This document shows positions 11,690 through 23,132 of a DNA stretch of 64,000 bases, piece after piece (position 1 is the first letter of the stretch; each line of letters opens with the position of its first letter). The DNA lies in assembly GCA_945643635.1 (NCBI GenBank), contig CALZFC010000044.1, positions 353,501-417,500 on the forward strand. The letters run 5' to 3'. A model generated the notes under the pieces. That model did no database searches, was not told the DNA's origin, and was given only the letters and a program-made list of their open reading frames with translations. The translations under genes and the position numbers were made by a program. This stretch comes from Allodiplogaster sudhausi. Taxonomy: Eukaryota > Nematoda > Chromadorea > Rhabditida > Diplogasteridae.

Positions 11690-12085
11690 GAGAGGGAGAG
11701 AGCCTAAGCCACTCTTCCTTCCTTTAAGCCTCAGGGCACTTCTCCTTCCTCCTCCTTCCAACACATGAAAGTGCTAAGAAAAGGGTGCAAGGTTGTCTTG
11801 GAAGGCTCACCTCAGCAGACTCTGTGCTCCCACATTCCCCCTCTCACACGCACATAAATATGCATATCTATGATGTCGCGAGGCGAAGAGGAAAGGCGAT
11901 ACATCTACAGCAGGGGTGGTTGAAGAAAATGAAAAAAAAGTTATAAGAATCTATAACTTAGTTCTTTGTCTTATTATTCTGCAGCATCAAAGAGTTCATC
12001 GATGGCGAGAGAAAAAAAGATTCTACCAGCGGTTTCTATAATGTATGCACAGATAGAGTTTCTTTCTGGAATAGCTATCTATGTA
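11690..12085. other. Intergenic 5' flank of receptor copy A
   Basis: Pyrimidine/purine-rich DNA with no supported exon. A GTGAGC donor-like word on the minus strand near 11,809 could end an untranslated or signal-peptide exon of copy A. Confidence 0.35.
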
Positions 12086-12087
12086 CA

Positions 12088-12555
12088 GTACCGCCCAACA
12101 TTTCTGGTACATATATTAATTATATTAATCATATTAATATAAATAATTTCAATTGATTTTTCAGCGTTCATGGTGCATTTCAACGTAATTTTCTATTCAA
12201 ACTAGACTAATTCGATGCAGATAAATACGTTGCTAACATTAGTTTCTCAAATAAAGTAGACACTGACGAGAAAATTCATGTTTTAGACCGAAATTATTTG
12301 AAATATGCAGCGCAATTGCGCTGCATTGCGCTGCATCGTTCAAATAATTTCGGGCTAAAATATGAATTTTCTCGCCATCGTCAACTTTATTTAAGAAACT
12401 AATGTTACCAACGTATTTATCTGCATCGAATTAGTCTAATTTAAACAGAAAACTTCGTTGAAATGCGCCATGAGCGCTGAAAAATCAATTGAAATTATTT
12501 ATATTAATATAATTAATATAATTAATATATGTACCAGAAATGTTGGGCGGTACTG
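12088..12555. mobile_element. Palindromic MITE-like element, TA-flanked
   Basis: The left end CAGTACCGCCCAACATTTC and the right end GAAATGTTGGGCGGTACTG are exact complements, and each is bordered by TA, as expected for a Tc1/mariner-type target. The inverted similarity continues through nearly the whole element (matching stretches with GATGCAGATAAATACGTT and CAATTGAAATTATTTATA), meeting at a centre rich in GCGCTGCAT around 12,310-12,340. It has no coding capacity. Length is about 468 bp. Confidence 0.85.
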
Positions 12556-12713
12556 TATGTAGCCTTCGAATTGAATGTTTTTTGAATGTTTAGCTCACCT
12601 CAGGTTGATGCCAGATGGCAGTAGAAAAATTATTATTTATTCAAAGACATCACCGATTCATTTGTATGTACATACACAAGTATTATTATTAAATAAGCTG
12701 ATAAATATCCAAA

Positions 12714-13181
12714 TTATCCCCGATGAGGATAGGAGTCTGCGAGCCACTTGGGAGGCTTGGCGCCACCAAAAAGACCAGACGGACGTCGCGCAGTTGCGTA
12801 CGAATTCCATGACGGTTGATTGAAGCCGGTATACGAATTTTCATACCCACTGTTGTAATTACCGTAGCCATTACTGTAATAACCGTTGTAGTAATTGTTG
12901 TAGGCATTGTAAGGATATCTGTTGTAGTAGTTGGCGTAGTAGCCATTATAGGAGCTGTACGGGGAGCCACAAACGGAGCCATAAGCCTGTGGGCGTCCTT
13001 GGGAATAGTAGCTGCCGTAACCAGCAGAAGCGTATCCATAGGCGCCATAGGCACAAGGAGCCGAATAGTAGTAGCCAGGCGAATACCATTGGCGTTTAGT
13101 CCTGACGGCAGCAGAAGATGTATGAAGGAGCTGGCAAAGTGCCAAGAATGTCAGAAGAAGCGACCGGAGACAGAAATGCAT
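12714..13181 (-). CDS. Tyr/Gly/Asn-rich secreted protein, 155 aa
   Basis: A single uninterrupted frame. It begins with a clear signal peptide (MHFCLRSLLLTFLALCQL... ending near SSAA), then a dibasic site in RTKRQWYSPG, followed by about 100 residues dominated by Tyr, Gly, Asn and Ser in repeats such as YNNYYNGYY and SNGYGNYNSGY. The tail is basic and Pro-rich (SGLFGGAKPPKWLADS). The KRQW border and YG-rich body resemble nematode YGGW-type peptides and cuticle-associated or antimicrobial NLP/CNC proteins, but there is no family motif I can rely on. It is head-to-head with another small secreted-peptide gene at 13,674. Confidence 0.75.
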   Translation of the reverse strand: MHFCLRSLLLTFLALCQLLHTSSAAVRTKRQWYSPGYYYSAPCAYGAYGYASAGYGSYYSQGRPQAYGSVCGSPYSSYNGYYANYYNRYPYNAYNNYYNGYYSNGYGNYNSGYENSYTGFNQPSWNSYATARRPSGLFGGAKPPKWLADSYPHRG

Positions 13182-13250
13182 AGCTCTGACTTCGCGCCTT
13201 GTCTTCTACCTCGCTCTCAGCTGCTGACCTATTTCACGGCCTTCCCGGGA

Positions 13251-13258
13251 ATATATAT
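13251..13258 (-). promoter_or_regulatory. TATA-like box for the YG-rich peptide gene
   Basis: On the minus strand GCATATATATTCCCGGG lies about 70 bases upstream of the ATG at 13,181. Position and sequence suit a TATA box with a short leader; transcription start is not visible. Confidence 0.35.
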
Positions 13259-13673
13259 GCTCTTTTTCTCTCTCTCTCTCTCTCTCGCTCTCTGTCTCTG
13301 TCTCACTCACGCCCCTCCCATTGCACTGCAAAAAAGCCTGCGCGCCCGCGAACGTTCAAGGCATGTAAAGCGCAGCAGGTTCAAGCCTTCCAATGCTCCT
13401 CGAATCCAGGATACCGGATGAGAGATCAGATCAAAGGACGAAGAATATTGAGCAGAATAATGATAACAAACGCTGATTTGGCCAACCCGTTTGAATTGAA
13501 CTAATTAACCTATATTTCTGTCAATTAACAGGTTGATTGCCTCTGTCTCGTTGCTCTTTTTTGTGCGCAGAGAAAGAGAAAGTGAGAGCCGGGAGATGAA
13601 GACTGGATATCGAAGGGGCCCGGATTTGAGCTCGCGAACGCATTTTGCCTATTTCTGGCTGTTCGGCTAAGGG

Positions 13674-14123
13674 ATGTTGCTTGCCGCCTTTTTCGCAATC
13701 ATCTTGGCGAGCCCTACTTTTCCTTCTCTGTCGGCCAACCATCTTCGCTTCCGAAGAGAGCCAACAGCTGAACTGGATCCGGTGGTATGTATACAACACG
13801 CTACGTTCTTACTATTTATGATTATTTGCATTTGGGTATTACTATCTATGTACATATGAGTATTTTCGCTTGCTATATTACTATTTATGAGCATTACTAG
13901 TTTTATTATAAAATTTTGTTGGTTCATGCATATACATATATGTACGTATTCAACGGCTTTTTGCGTGCATGGTTTGGTTCTATTTCCTTTTTAGGCATAT
14001 GGAAACTACAAGTACTCGCTGAACTACCTTGATTACTTGTGGAATCCACGGCCGTTTTGGAACTACAACGCACCACATAAGCACGCGCGACGCGTCGTTG
14101 ACTTCCACGCAGCGCGTGGCTAA
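13674..14123 (+). CDS. Small secreted peptide precursor, 2 exons, 79 aa
   Basis: Exons 13674-13784 and 13995-14123, phase 0 at the junction (GTG/GTATGT ... TTTTTAG/GCA). Exon 1 encodes a signal peptide (MLLAAFFAIILASPTFPS) and a basic site in LRFRREP. Exon 2 encodes an aromatic, Asn/Tyr/Pro-rich peptide (YKYSLNYLDYLWNPRPFW) with a second basic site (HARRVV). Together with the divergent YG-rich gene 490 bp away it suggests a co-regulated secreted-peptide pair sharing one promoter. Function is unknown; neuropeptide-like or antimicrobial roles are possibilities. Confidence 0.7.
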
Positions 14124-14475
14124 GTTTGCCCGATGGGAACCGGTGGGCAAGGAAATAGCCTATCGCGCTTTATGTTTTTGAAGAGTGCTCGTATGTTTAG
14201 GATTATTTACTTGATTAAACACAAATAGTGAAATGCACAATTGGGAAACATTTGACAAGTTTCCCGTAGTGTTAGAACCGTTTTTTATCAGGTTTCACAT
14301 CGTAACATACGAGGGCACATACATACTTAATTTTTATTATTCATTACGCATCGAAAAACACTTCTCAACGATATGTTTTCAATTTTAGAAAAAAAAAACG
14401 AGAATTTAGCAATAAAATTCAATAAAAGACACAACACCCCAATCATCGGAAGCCTCGAGATGACCGAGTTGTCTG

Positions 14476-17400
14476 CTAAATCTCTTTCCTTGCCCCCATT
14501 CCGCTTTCGACTACCCATGGAAGCTTTTTGAGCGATATTTGAAAGTTGAGCTTTCGACGCCGGAGGAAGTGAGCAATTGCGTGGTGAGTGTAGAAGAAGA
14601 GAACCTCGAACACGAGTGAGAACAGACACAGAACGCAGAGAGGCTCCAGAAGCTGCTTGACGTCATCGATCAGATGAAGCCTGAAGAGTCGAACATGGAT
14701 CGCGAAATCAAACAAGCTACATTTGTGCCTTATTGTTAGTAATTTCATGCCTTTGAACGTGCAATTTTTCTTCCAATTTATTCGACAACAAATTATATTT
14801 GTTTTACAATAACACATGTATCTACCACAATTTATATATTGCACTAACGTGATTGGTTTGAAAGCGAAGACAGTGCTCGGAGGCGCTGTCGGCGTCTTTG
14901 AAGATGTTATCATGTAGCTGATCCATCGGTGCTCAATCTAAAATTATAATGATTCATACAAATCAATCAATAATTCAGCGACGAAGGATAAGAATACGTG
15001 AGAATCTGACAATATATATTTTAAAAAAACCAAAACGAACTGCATCCTGCGTGAACATTGTCGAGATAATCCATCGAAGGTGGCGAATGGCCTTGATTGA
15101 TGCATTCTTTTGAAACATTAGAAAGGCCGGATATTCGGGCACCGAGAGGCGCTCCGGCGAAATCTTCGTTACGGAACTCGTGGTATCCATCAGGATCCTG
15201 TGAAATATGTAAATATTATTTAAAAAAAACAATTTCTTTTAATAATTTCCTTGTTTAAGTATGCGAATTAACAAATTTACAATAGGTTAAGATTATTTAA
15301 TTTTATTTACTAAAGAGAGAAGTAACTGAGCATATGTATGTATGTACATACACACAAATGAATACTACAAATCAGGTACTGACGGATCAATAGCGCATGG
15401 TCGTTTGAGGAGGCTAATAACGAGCAGATCGAGCGAATAAATCCGAGCAAAGGTGTTGGAGTCTGCGCAGATCAGCCGGAGATGGTCGTAAGTGGATTCG
15501 GCAAACATCGGACCATACTTGCGCTCTTTTCCGAACCACATCTCGCTCTAAATATGAAAATATATTTTATCTCTCGAAATTTGAAATACCTGTATCCCTC
15601 AAAGATCGCAACAATAAGCCGGCTGTAGGTATAAGTTTTAATACAACAGAAAAGAGAAAACCGCGGGTTCCACTCTGGCCTGTTTAGCGAAAAAAAACCA
15701 TTTTGTTTTACCAAAATTGATTGAAAGTTTGAATGGTCCATGCTTAACGAAAGCTTAACAGATAAACGTCATACCTCTTCATCGTCAAGCACTTGCCCCG
15801 GACTGAGAAGCATTTTTCTTGCACCAGTTTGGGCGCCAGACACCAGATGTGCGAAGCTGCTAAAGAATAAAATTGAGTTATATTTTTTGCTCAAAAAACA
15901 TATTTCATTTCGGATTCAGAACAGGCAACGGAGGAACGTGTAAGAGCGGGAGACAAAATAATAATATGAAAAATGACAAAATAAAAGAAATATTTTACTT
16001 TTGACCGAATTAGAAACATTACTAAAAAGTTCAAGAAAATAATAATAATTAGAAAACATGATAAATACGATCAAGAAGAGACGCAATAAAGATGCAATCA
16101 ACAACAGAGAGGTTTTATTCGGACTGAATACGAGCGAGTTGCCCGAGTAGACAGCCGAGTAGCAGATGACGAAGAAGGCGACTGTCAGCAGATGGATGCC
16201 GTAGGGCAAGTCGCCGATGGCGCCCAATGATATGTGAGCTAAACGTAGAGATATTCGTTTTTTACTTATCAATTAGTTTTTAAAATAGAATTAAGATTTT
16301 GAGTAAACTCCAAGTTTTCTTATTTCTTTTCCATAAGGAGATTACTTTTAAAATCTACTTCCTATTGACATGACACAAAAATGCCATTAAAAAGACTTTT
16401 ACAATAAATAATCAGAATTTTAATTCAATAAATACTTCTGCTAAACAAAGGAAAATCAGAGACGAATACAATCAGAACGTGCCAGTGTCCCGTTTGAGCG
16501 CAACCGAGTACGCCCTCCTTAAGCTCAGCGTGGCATAGCGCGCGGACTCGCCAATCAGCAGCGAAACAAAGATGAGGAGAAGGGTTGACGGGTTATATGC
16601 CTGAATGGGAGGAAACAGTCATTGGATATTTCTAATGTAAGCCCCCTTTTTTAATACAACGTAACGTCTGTTAGAGTTATGTATGTATATGAAAGAGGGA
16701 TAGCAAACAAAAGAAATTCTCACAGTAAGCGTTGAAGTGTACTTCTTGGCTGCGGAAGAAGTCGAATTTCGACGTGCTTCATAGAGAAAACGCTGTAATG
16801 CCAATTGTCGGTTTTCTTCTGGTTTTTTTTTATTATTTTATTTATATAAGCACATGAGTTTCTATCTTTTATATCTTTTCAAACATATTGAAATATTGTC
16901 TAGCCTCAACAATTCAATTGTAAGAGTTCTCAGGATAGAGGAACCGATCAATTTTTCCCGTTTTTGAGTAATAAAAGTTCTGAAATACGATACAAAACTA
17001 CCTGTTTATACTTTTGGCTTTTCTAGTGGTAGCAAGGGCTGTTTCTATGATAGAAAAATATTTGTCCCTCATTGCTATAGCAATACAAAAATATTACGGA
17101 GAGTGTGCTCTAAGTATAGATAAATCCTTTCTTTAATACTTATGATGGGTTATCCGTTAAAATGCTTATTTTTCTGTGTGTAACCGATGCGTAATAGTAG
17201 GGCGCAACGCGGAGCGGCCGGCCGACGGCGATGGAGGGCGCGAGGCCGTCGAGGGGAGTGAAGATGCGGCCTTCCGCAATGGCGTCGCCAATCTCGCTGC
17301 CATCCGTCGTATCTCAACGGGAAGAAAATATTCAATCAATATTCGGAATAACTTTCTGACACAGTTGCTTTAAAGCAATTATAATTCACAATTTTCCATG

Positions 17401-17726
17401 AGACAAAAAAGATTTGGCCTAACATACACCTTTCACCAATTTTTTTTCCATTTTAAATTTTTGTCAAATTATTTGAACAATATGTAGTTATCATAGTTAT
17501 GATAAAAGAATACATTTGCAAAAGTAGACGCGGGCAAGTCTTTTGAGATGTAAAATGTGCGCTTCGCCAGACCAATCTGGACGAATTCGATGGCACGTCC
17601 GGTCTGCGCGGCAAAGATGCGGAAGACCTCGGTGTAGATGCCGCGGAACTCGCCCGAAATGACGTCACGTGAATGGAACACGGTGTATTCGGCGTTGTAG
17701 CCGAGAACGATGTGCGTTGCGTTCAT
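14476..17726 (-). CDS. Ionotropic-receptor-like channel subunit (copy D), 10 exons, about 443 aa
   Basis: Proposed exons: 17573-17726, 17185-17312, 16724-16792, 16479-16600, 16106-16264, 15775-15859, 15384-15547, 15041-15197, 14849-14937 and 14476-14680. All phases fit. S1: MNATHIVLGYNAEYTVF and GIYTEVFRIFAAQTG, then GSEIGDAIAEGRIF and APYYYAS. Helices: STLLLIFVSLLIGESA (exon 4), LLTVAFFVICYSAVYS (exon 5, at the SYTANL position), and PLCVLCLFSLVFEVLF (exon 10). S2 spans exons 6-9 (RHLRWIISTMFTQDA aligns with the NWLLITIFQEDH segment of copy A). Exon 1 is again 154 bases and the sixth exon 85 bases, showing descent from the same ancestor as A and B despite strong protein divergence. No amino-terminal domain. 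Confidence 0.75.
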
Positions 17727-18054
17727 CTCAGAAAAAGGGGGGAGGATTTTTCGATTACAAAATATCGATTATCAGTTTAATAGACAATCGATGCAGATCA
17801 ACCATAAAATATGGCTTGGTTTGCCAAGGAAACTAGCGAAAAAATTGGCGCAAAAAGTTGCTGCCCAAAGCAAACCATTTCAATCATCATGGATAGAGAC
17901 TTCTTTTTCTTGTCCAGTGCATGCCTTCCTGGTTTGTCAGCAGATCTCTTGAACCTTGCTCTTCGGCCTTTGATGTTGTGATGCGGAACTTTCGGTGCCC
18001 TTCAAAAATAAGACGGGAGAACAACATGTGAGCGGCGAGAGCGCGAGGTATAGA

Positions 18055-18110
18055 GTGAGAGAGAGAGAGAAGGAGAGAGTGAGTGATAGAGAAAGAGAGA
18101 GAGAGAGGAT
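18055..18110 (+). repeat. GA-rich microsatellite
   Basis: Interrupted (GA)n upstream of receptor copy D. It is followed at about 18,164 by CATTCCCGTATGTGCGAAGG, a word that recurs in related form at about 23,525 and 28,634. Confidence 0.7.
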
Positions 18111-18689
18111 GAAGAGCGAAGTAGAAAGAGACATCAGGAACGGGGCGTGCACACTTTCCCCTGCATTCCCGTATGTGCGAAGGGCGTTGGCGTTGGCGAG
18201 CATAAGCAATGAGCGGTTTCTTGGACCAAATCTTGTCGTGTGCGGAATTCGCTGCAGTTTGGCGACAAACGGGAAAGATCGCACGAGGAACACCAATGTC
18301 AATGCGGGCATAGATATCGAGTTTGTTTTGAGCTATGTATGCACAAACTATGTAGCAACAGGGGAATCGAGTTGTGAGTTCGAGATTTCTATGTAAGCGG
18401 AACCAAATTGCGGCTTATGCCCTTCGGAAATCGAGATTTCTTTAAAAATGAGAAAATAGATATTCGACTATGTACAGAGCTTTCAAAATTTTATTTGTCT
18501 TGTTTATTCGTGAAATTTCTGAACATGCAACTGGAATCCATGTTTTATATTCTTTGATGGACTTCTTCATAGGTCGTTCTGGGAAACATAAGTATTTATC
18601 ATATATGAGAAATGAGGCTAAGCTTCGATAAAGCAGAAGGTGAAAGATCGATTTTATGGCAAGTTTATTCGTAAATCAAATCATTTGAT

Positions 18690-19150
18690 ATTTAGCACGC
18701 GTTACTTTTCTTCGTTGTATGATCGCGAAGGTCTGACATGTACATTTGTAATTGTAAGGGGAAGAACACGGGAAACAGACTAACAGAGACATCGCCTCCT
18801 ACGCAAGTTGCTTCTTCAAGAAGCACACAAGATCCACACGTGAGCCTTTACTTCTCTTCTCACGAACACATTTTGTCCTCTTTCTTCCCATGATCTACAA
18901 AATACACCTTTAAATATATGCATGTGCACTATAGTTATGGCCGCTAAACTAGTTTAAATCGTTCCTTTCTCTATTTTTTCTTTATTTAATGACCACCTAC
19001 GCTCGCCGAACCAGTTCCCGACCGCGAAGCGTCAGATATGATAATTGCTTCATGAGCGCTAGACGCGTCGAGTGCGCACGATAAAACCTGCGCTTTTCCT
19101 GACTTCATCGAGAAGCGGTGAGCGGAGGAAGAGGGAAATGACGTCATCTT
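18690..19150 (-). pseudogene. Decayed 3' end of an OAC-type acyltransferase gene
   Basis: On the minus strand about 19,080-19,010 encodes TRLALMKQLSYLTLRGRE, matching TRLALMEQLSHLTRRGRQ of the OAC gene at 24.1 kb, the conserved HLT-x-x-G block of its SGNH domain. Here the catalytic-block His is Tyr, a stop follows at ERA*, and the preceding residues are frame-shifted. A second match near 18,700-18,735 corresponds to the OAC terminal exon. Similarity to 23.46-24.24 kb extends into the 3' flank, including the GA tract and CATTCCCGTATG word. It is the remains of a duplicated OAC 3' end. Confidence 0.7.
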
Positions 19151-20580
19151 TAAAATATTATTCTTCTAAATAAATTTTTTTATGATGTAATTCAAGTATA
19201 TCATTTACATGATAAAACTTCAACAAAACAGCAACAAAAATATGTTTACTACATTCTACCTACATAGAGATAAATACTCACTAACATATGGCAAGAACAT
19301 AAGATACATATGTATTGGATTTGAGTAATTGATGTAAAAAAATAATACAATTTCTATCCAATGCATGCAAATTTAAACATTCAATAATAATAGAAGACTA
19401 AAACATATGAGCAGCAGAAGTGCCAAATTCAATTTGCAGATGGGAGAGTACCCTTGAATGAAAGATAACCCATCTGCACCGGACTTTCAAGCGCTAACTG
19501 AAGCTATTAGCCCACTTATAAGTGCCCAACTGCCTCATCCTATATTAGAAGAGACTTTAAATGCCCGCCGTGTCCCTCATTGTTTTGTGCTAGGAAGAGA
19601 AAGGGCGGGAGAGACTGTCTCATTGACAGCGGGCACTGCAGAAAATGTATGCATTGTTGACAAGTGATGTTTCATCTGCTCTTTTTTAAACCTTCTTATT
19701 CGAGTCTTCTTGCTGTACGCTGACCATGAGCTTGTTACCTAAAAATGTGGAATAGCTAATCGTGAGATGCTTAGGAACGTGTCAGTTTTGTATTTACTTC
19801 CATGTATATATTTATCATAACAGTCTGAAAAAGAATGCATTCATGTTACAGCAACCCTGCCAAGTATGTAATTGACTGTTATTATCACAGATGATGTTTG
19901 ACCATAAGATAGACTTATGGCGCCCTTTACATACATAAAATTTGATGTAAAAGTAGAGGCTTGGGCAGAAATACTAATCATAAGCTTTCTTCCTCGTTCA
20001 GTGTCATTAGGGTTTGCTGCGAACAGTTGTTAAAGTGAGACACTGAAGTCAGACACTTCCTCGTCCTAATTCGAATGCGTCTGAAACTACAATAATCAAA
20101 GTTTGATGTCTTTACGTCGCAACTCTGAAATACTCCAAAAGCGCACTATCTGTAAGGAGCAGAGTACTTCCCTTGAACTTCTCTAGGTCCCTCGCAATAG
20201 AAGGCCCACTCTGACATTAAACAAATCCAACGCCTACCTCCATCTTGGGCGAAATTTCAGCATAGCAGATATTTCTTCATAAGTATTACCTTCACAAATC
20301 CTTCAGATATATACATCTCGCAGTATACCTCCAGTCTCTATAAAGTGACAAGTTTTTGTGTTCTAGTCATGACGTAGTTAAAGTAGAAATATACTCGAAG
20401 GCACCACATTTCTCCAGTGGATTGACAAGCCACATAAAAAACTTCCTTCTCTAATGGCTTTTGCTGGAGTCCTCAAACACGTTCAACCGGACTGCTATAG
20501 TTGCAAAAGCATACGGAAGGTGCCAGCTTGGTATTTTATAAAGCGTATTTTCAGCTGTCTGCAAACCTTCCCCGTAATAA
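19150..20580. other. Intergenic; one unrecognised frame
   Basis: Mostly AT-rich DNA. A 69-codon frame at 19,458-19,667 (MKDNPSAPDFQALTEAISPL) has normal composition but no recognised family, no clear splice partners and no start context; it may be a transposon fragment. Nothing else is supported. Confidence 0.35.
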
Positions 20581-20581
20581 A

Positions 20582-22670
20582 ATGGACCCCTCGAAATCTC
20601 AGTGCGTCATGACTGCCAAAAGCATATTAATGGTTTGTATTTTAAATTGTTCTTGCTGAATAATACAATTTTGTCAAAGTAAGACAATGTTGAAGGCCAC
20701 TGGTACGATAATTTTTCGATTTTTTAAGTAGCATGACAATTTGATACATTTCAGCTCATCATTGAAGCTAGCGTTGCCGTGCCATCCTTTGGAGCGTATG
20801 CAATTATTCTTCGCATTCTACTCTCTCGTAAGCATAAAGAACTACTACACGGAGACTTTCGCATTCTCTTTCTTCTAAACTGCTTCCTGGTTATTTGTCC
20901 TAATTTGTTTTTAGTATTTTAACTTCTATTTATTCTCTTTCATTTCAAAATTAATGAATATTTTAAGGAACAAAATAGCTTGCATATGAATAAGATTTTC
21001 TAATTTTTGCTTGTTTATTTAATTTCTTTTTAAAGAATCTTCTTCTGTTGTTCTTGAAGGAGGGATATCAACGAAACATTATGTGAGACTTAAAATTGCC
21101 GCGAAAAAGCACGCGAGAATGAGAGTGCGTGGTCGCAGGGTGAACGCGGCAATTTGAAACTGAATTAATTGTTCTCAATATAACAGTGCATGTCCCGCTT
21201 CGTGTTCGACTACATCGTGATGCGGCTGCCGGCCTCTGGCGTCTTCTGCTCGCCTCTTCTCGCTCTCTTCTCCTCGCCCACTCGCCTCCTCTCGCCCTTC
21301 TACTGCATCGACTACTTTCTACAGTACGCCGTCTGGCTCAGCGCCTCGTGCGTCACGGCCAACCGCATGGTCGTCTTGACCGCGTCGTCGCCTCAGGCGT
21401 GTGCAAGCATGTTTTGAAAGCCAGCAAGAACTTGATCTCCACTTATTAGATAACTGAGAAATTTGTTTTTGGCATTCTTGAATGAAGCCGCATGTTTGTC
21501 ATTCATATCAATAATATAAACATCAATAATTTACCAACGACTACTATTAAATCGTAATAAATATGTATAAGCTTCAATTTGTTCAAGTTCGTCAGTCGCG
21601 TGACGTCCGCAATGATGGCCGCCGTCTTCGCGGTGTCATTCGCGTGCAGCTGGCAGCTCCTCTTCAGCTCGGCCTACTTCTTGCCACTGCTGACAGACGA
21701 AGACGGCAACCTGGAGGGCATCGGAATTGCCTACATCAAGACTATTCCATATGTTCATTGTTGATTTGATTATGGATTTTAATTTTAATTTCTCTAATAA
21801 GTCAATTAATAGCAAATGAGAAATAAGAGGAAGAATTTTGACGGATGAATCGAGGTCAATGAGCCTTGAAACAAACGCTAAAAAAGCACATAAATTTATT
21901 AGTTTTTCTTTGAAATTACCCTCATTTCCTTGTCATTTACAGACTATATTAGCTGTTATTTCTAGCTGCGAAACTCGCTGCTGTGTGTTATCGTCTCTAC
22001 TGGATGTGCCCTTGTGAATGCTGTCAGCACGATTGTGGCTGTCGCGCGAGTTCGGAACGTTGCACGGTTTCGCCTCGAGGCAGAGGTCCATAACAAAATT
22101 TGAATATTTATTCTTCAAAACTCATTCTAAAACATTAGGCAGAAAGGATACGTTAGAAAAGTAAGAGTTATGTATTCAACAACAAAAAAGTAATAGTAAT
22201 ATCGGTAATATTTAATCGTATACGAGAGTACTTTCATGGTACTTTGTATGGTCTTCTTTTTTATTTATAGAAATCGCTAATTTCTGTCGGGATGTCAATG
22301 GCGGTTGTCCAGATGCTGTGCTCCGCCTATCAAGTCAATTTGTGTGCCTTTAGAAAAAATAATTTTTACAAATGATCGTATAGTAGGAGTTTGCAGATAA
22401 TAATCATCAATTTACATAGAATTCACTGTTATTGACAGTTGGCCCTTAAAAAGGAATAAATATCTCCTATTTCCATAGATTTCAATGTTCCTGACATTCA
22501 ACTCGACTCTCTTCTCATTCGGCTTCATCTTCACCGACCTCGCTTGCCTCATGCCTCCCTGGACACTGCTGGCCTTTTCCTCGAGCATCCGCAGTGCGAT
22601 CAGAAAGATGGCCTTTCCCCGTTCGGTTGTCGTGTCGCGTGTTCAGTCTACCACCGAACAAATATTCTAG
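20582..22670 (+). CDS. Serpentine chemoreceptor, Srg-like, 7 exons, about 319 aa
   Basis: Exons: 20582-20632, 20755-20913, 21187-21396, 21588-21752, 21966-22085, 22271-22333 and 22479-22670, every junction phase 0. The protein begins MDPSKSQCVMTAKSILM and has seven hydrophobic segments, for example VAVPSFGAYAIILRIL, YFLQYAVWLSASCVTA, AAVFAVSFACSWQLLF, LLCVIVSTGCALVNAV and STLFSFGFIFTDLACL. NRMVVL follows helix 3 in the position of the usual DRY-like box, as in nematode Srg receptors, and the C-terminus has PPWTLLAFSSSIRSAI, a typical Srg/Srv/Srx ending. Total length suits the family (about 320 aa). The third intron seems to start with GC (CAG/GCGTGT). Presumed plasma-membrane chemosensory receptor; the Srg label rather than Srv or Srx is tentative. 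Confidence 0.72.
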
Positions 22671-22944
22671 TTTCATTTTTTACGCCTACTATTTTACAAG
22701 AAGCCTTTGTTTCTAATGAGATATCTTTTTGCTCTTCTAAATAGATATATAAATGTAATATAAAAAGTTGTTCATAATAAATTATGAAAATAAAAAGAAT
22801 TTACATAATCAAAAGTGGTGTCAAATTGGTGCAGAAGGGGGACAACAATCGCATTCCAAATTCTGATAAGACTAGATTAGCAATGGGCCCACAATGTAGG
22901 ATGCAATTATTTCACTGTCGATCGCTCCTATCTATCTTTCCCAT

Positions 22945-23132
22945 CGCTCTTTTTGCCCTGACGCGAGCGTCTGGGCGGTTGCAAAAGGAGAGGGCCCTCC
23001 CCTCCGGGAAGAGACCGTCCCTCTGGACTGCCGACCGGGCGGCAGGCAGTCCGGAGGGACGGTCTCTTCCCGGAGGGGAGGGCCCTCTCCTTTTGCAACC
23101 GCCCAGACGCTCGCGTCAGGGCAAAAAGAGCG
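22945..23132. repeat. Near-perfect GC-rich hairpin, 88-base arms
   Basis: Bases 22945-23032 and 23045-23132 are reverse complements with one mismatch, separated by a 12-base loop. The arms are GC-rich (with GGAGAGGGCCCTCCCCTCC and GAGACCGTCCCTC) inside AT-rich DNA, lying 275 bp past the Srg stop. Both strands are open across the whole structure because they read nearly the same protein, which is not evidence of coding. Candidate foldback element or long hairpin RNA source. Confidence 0.9.
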
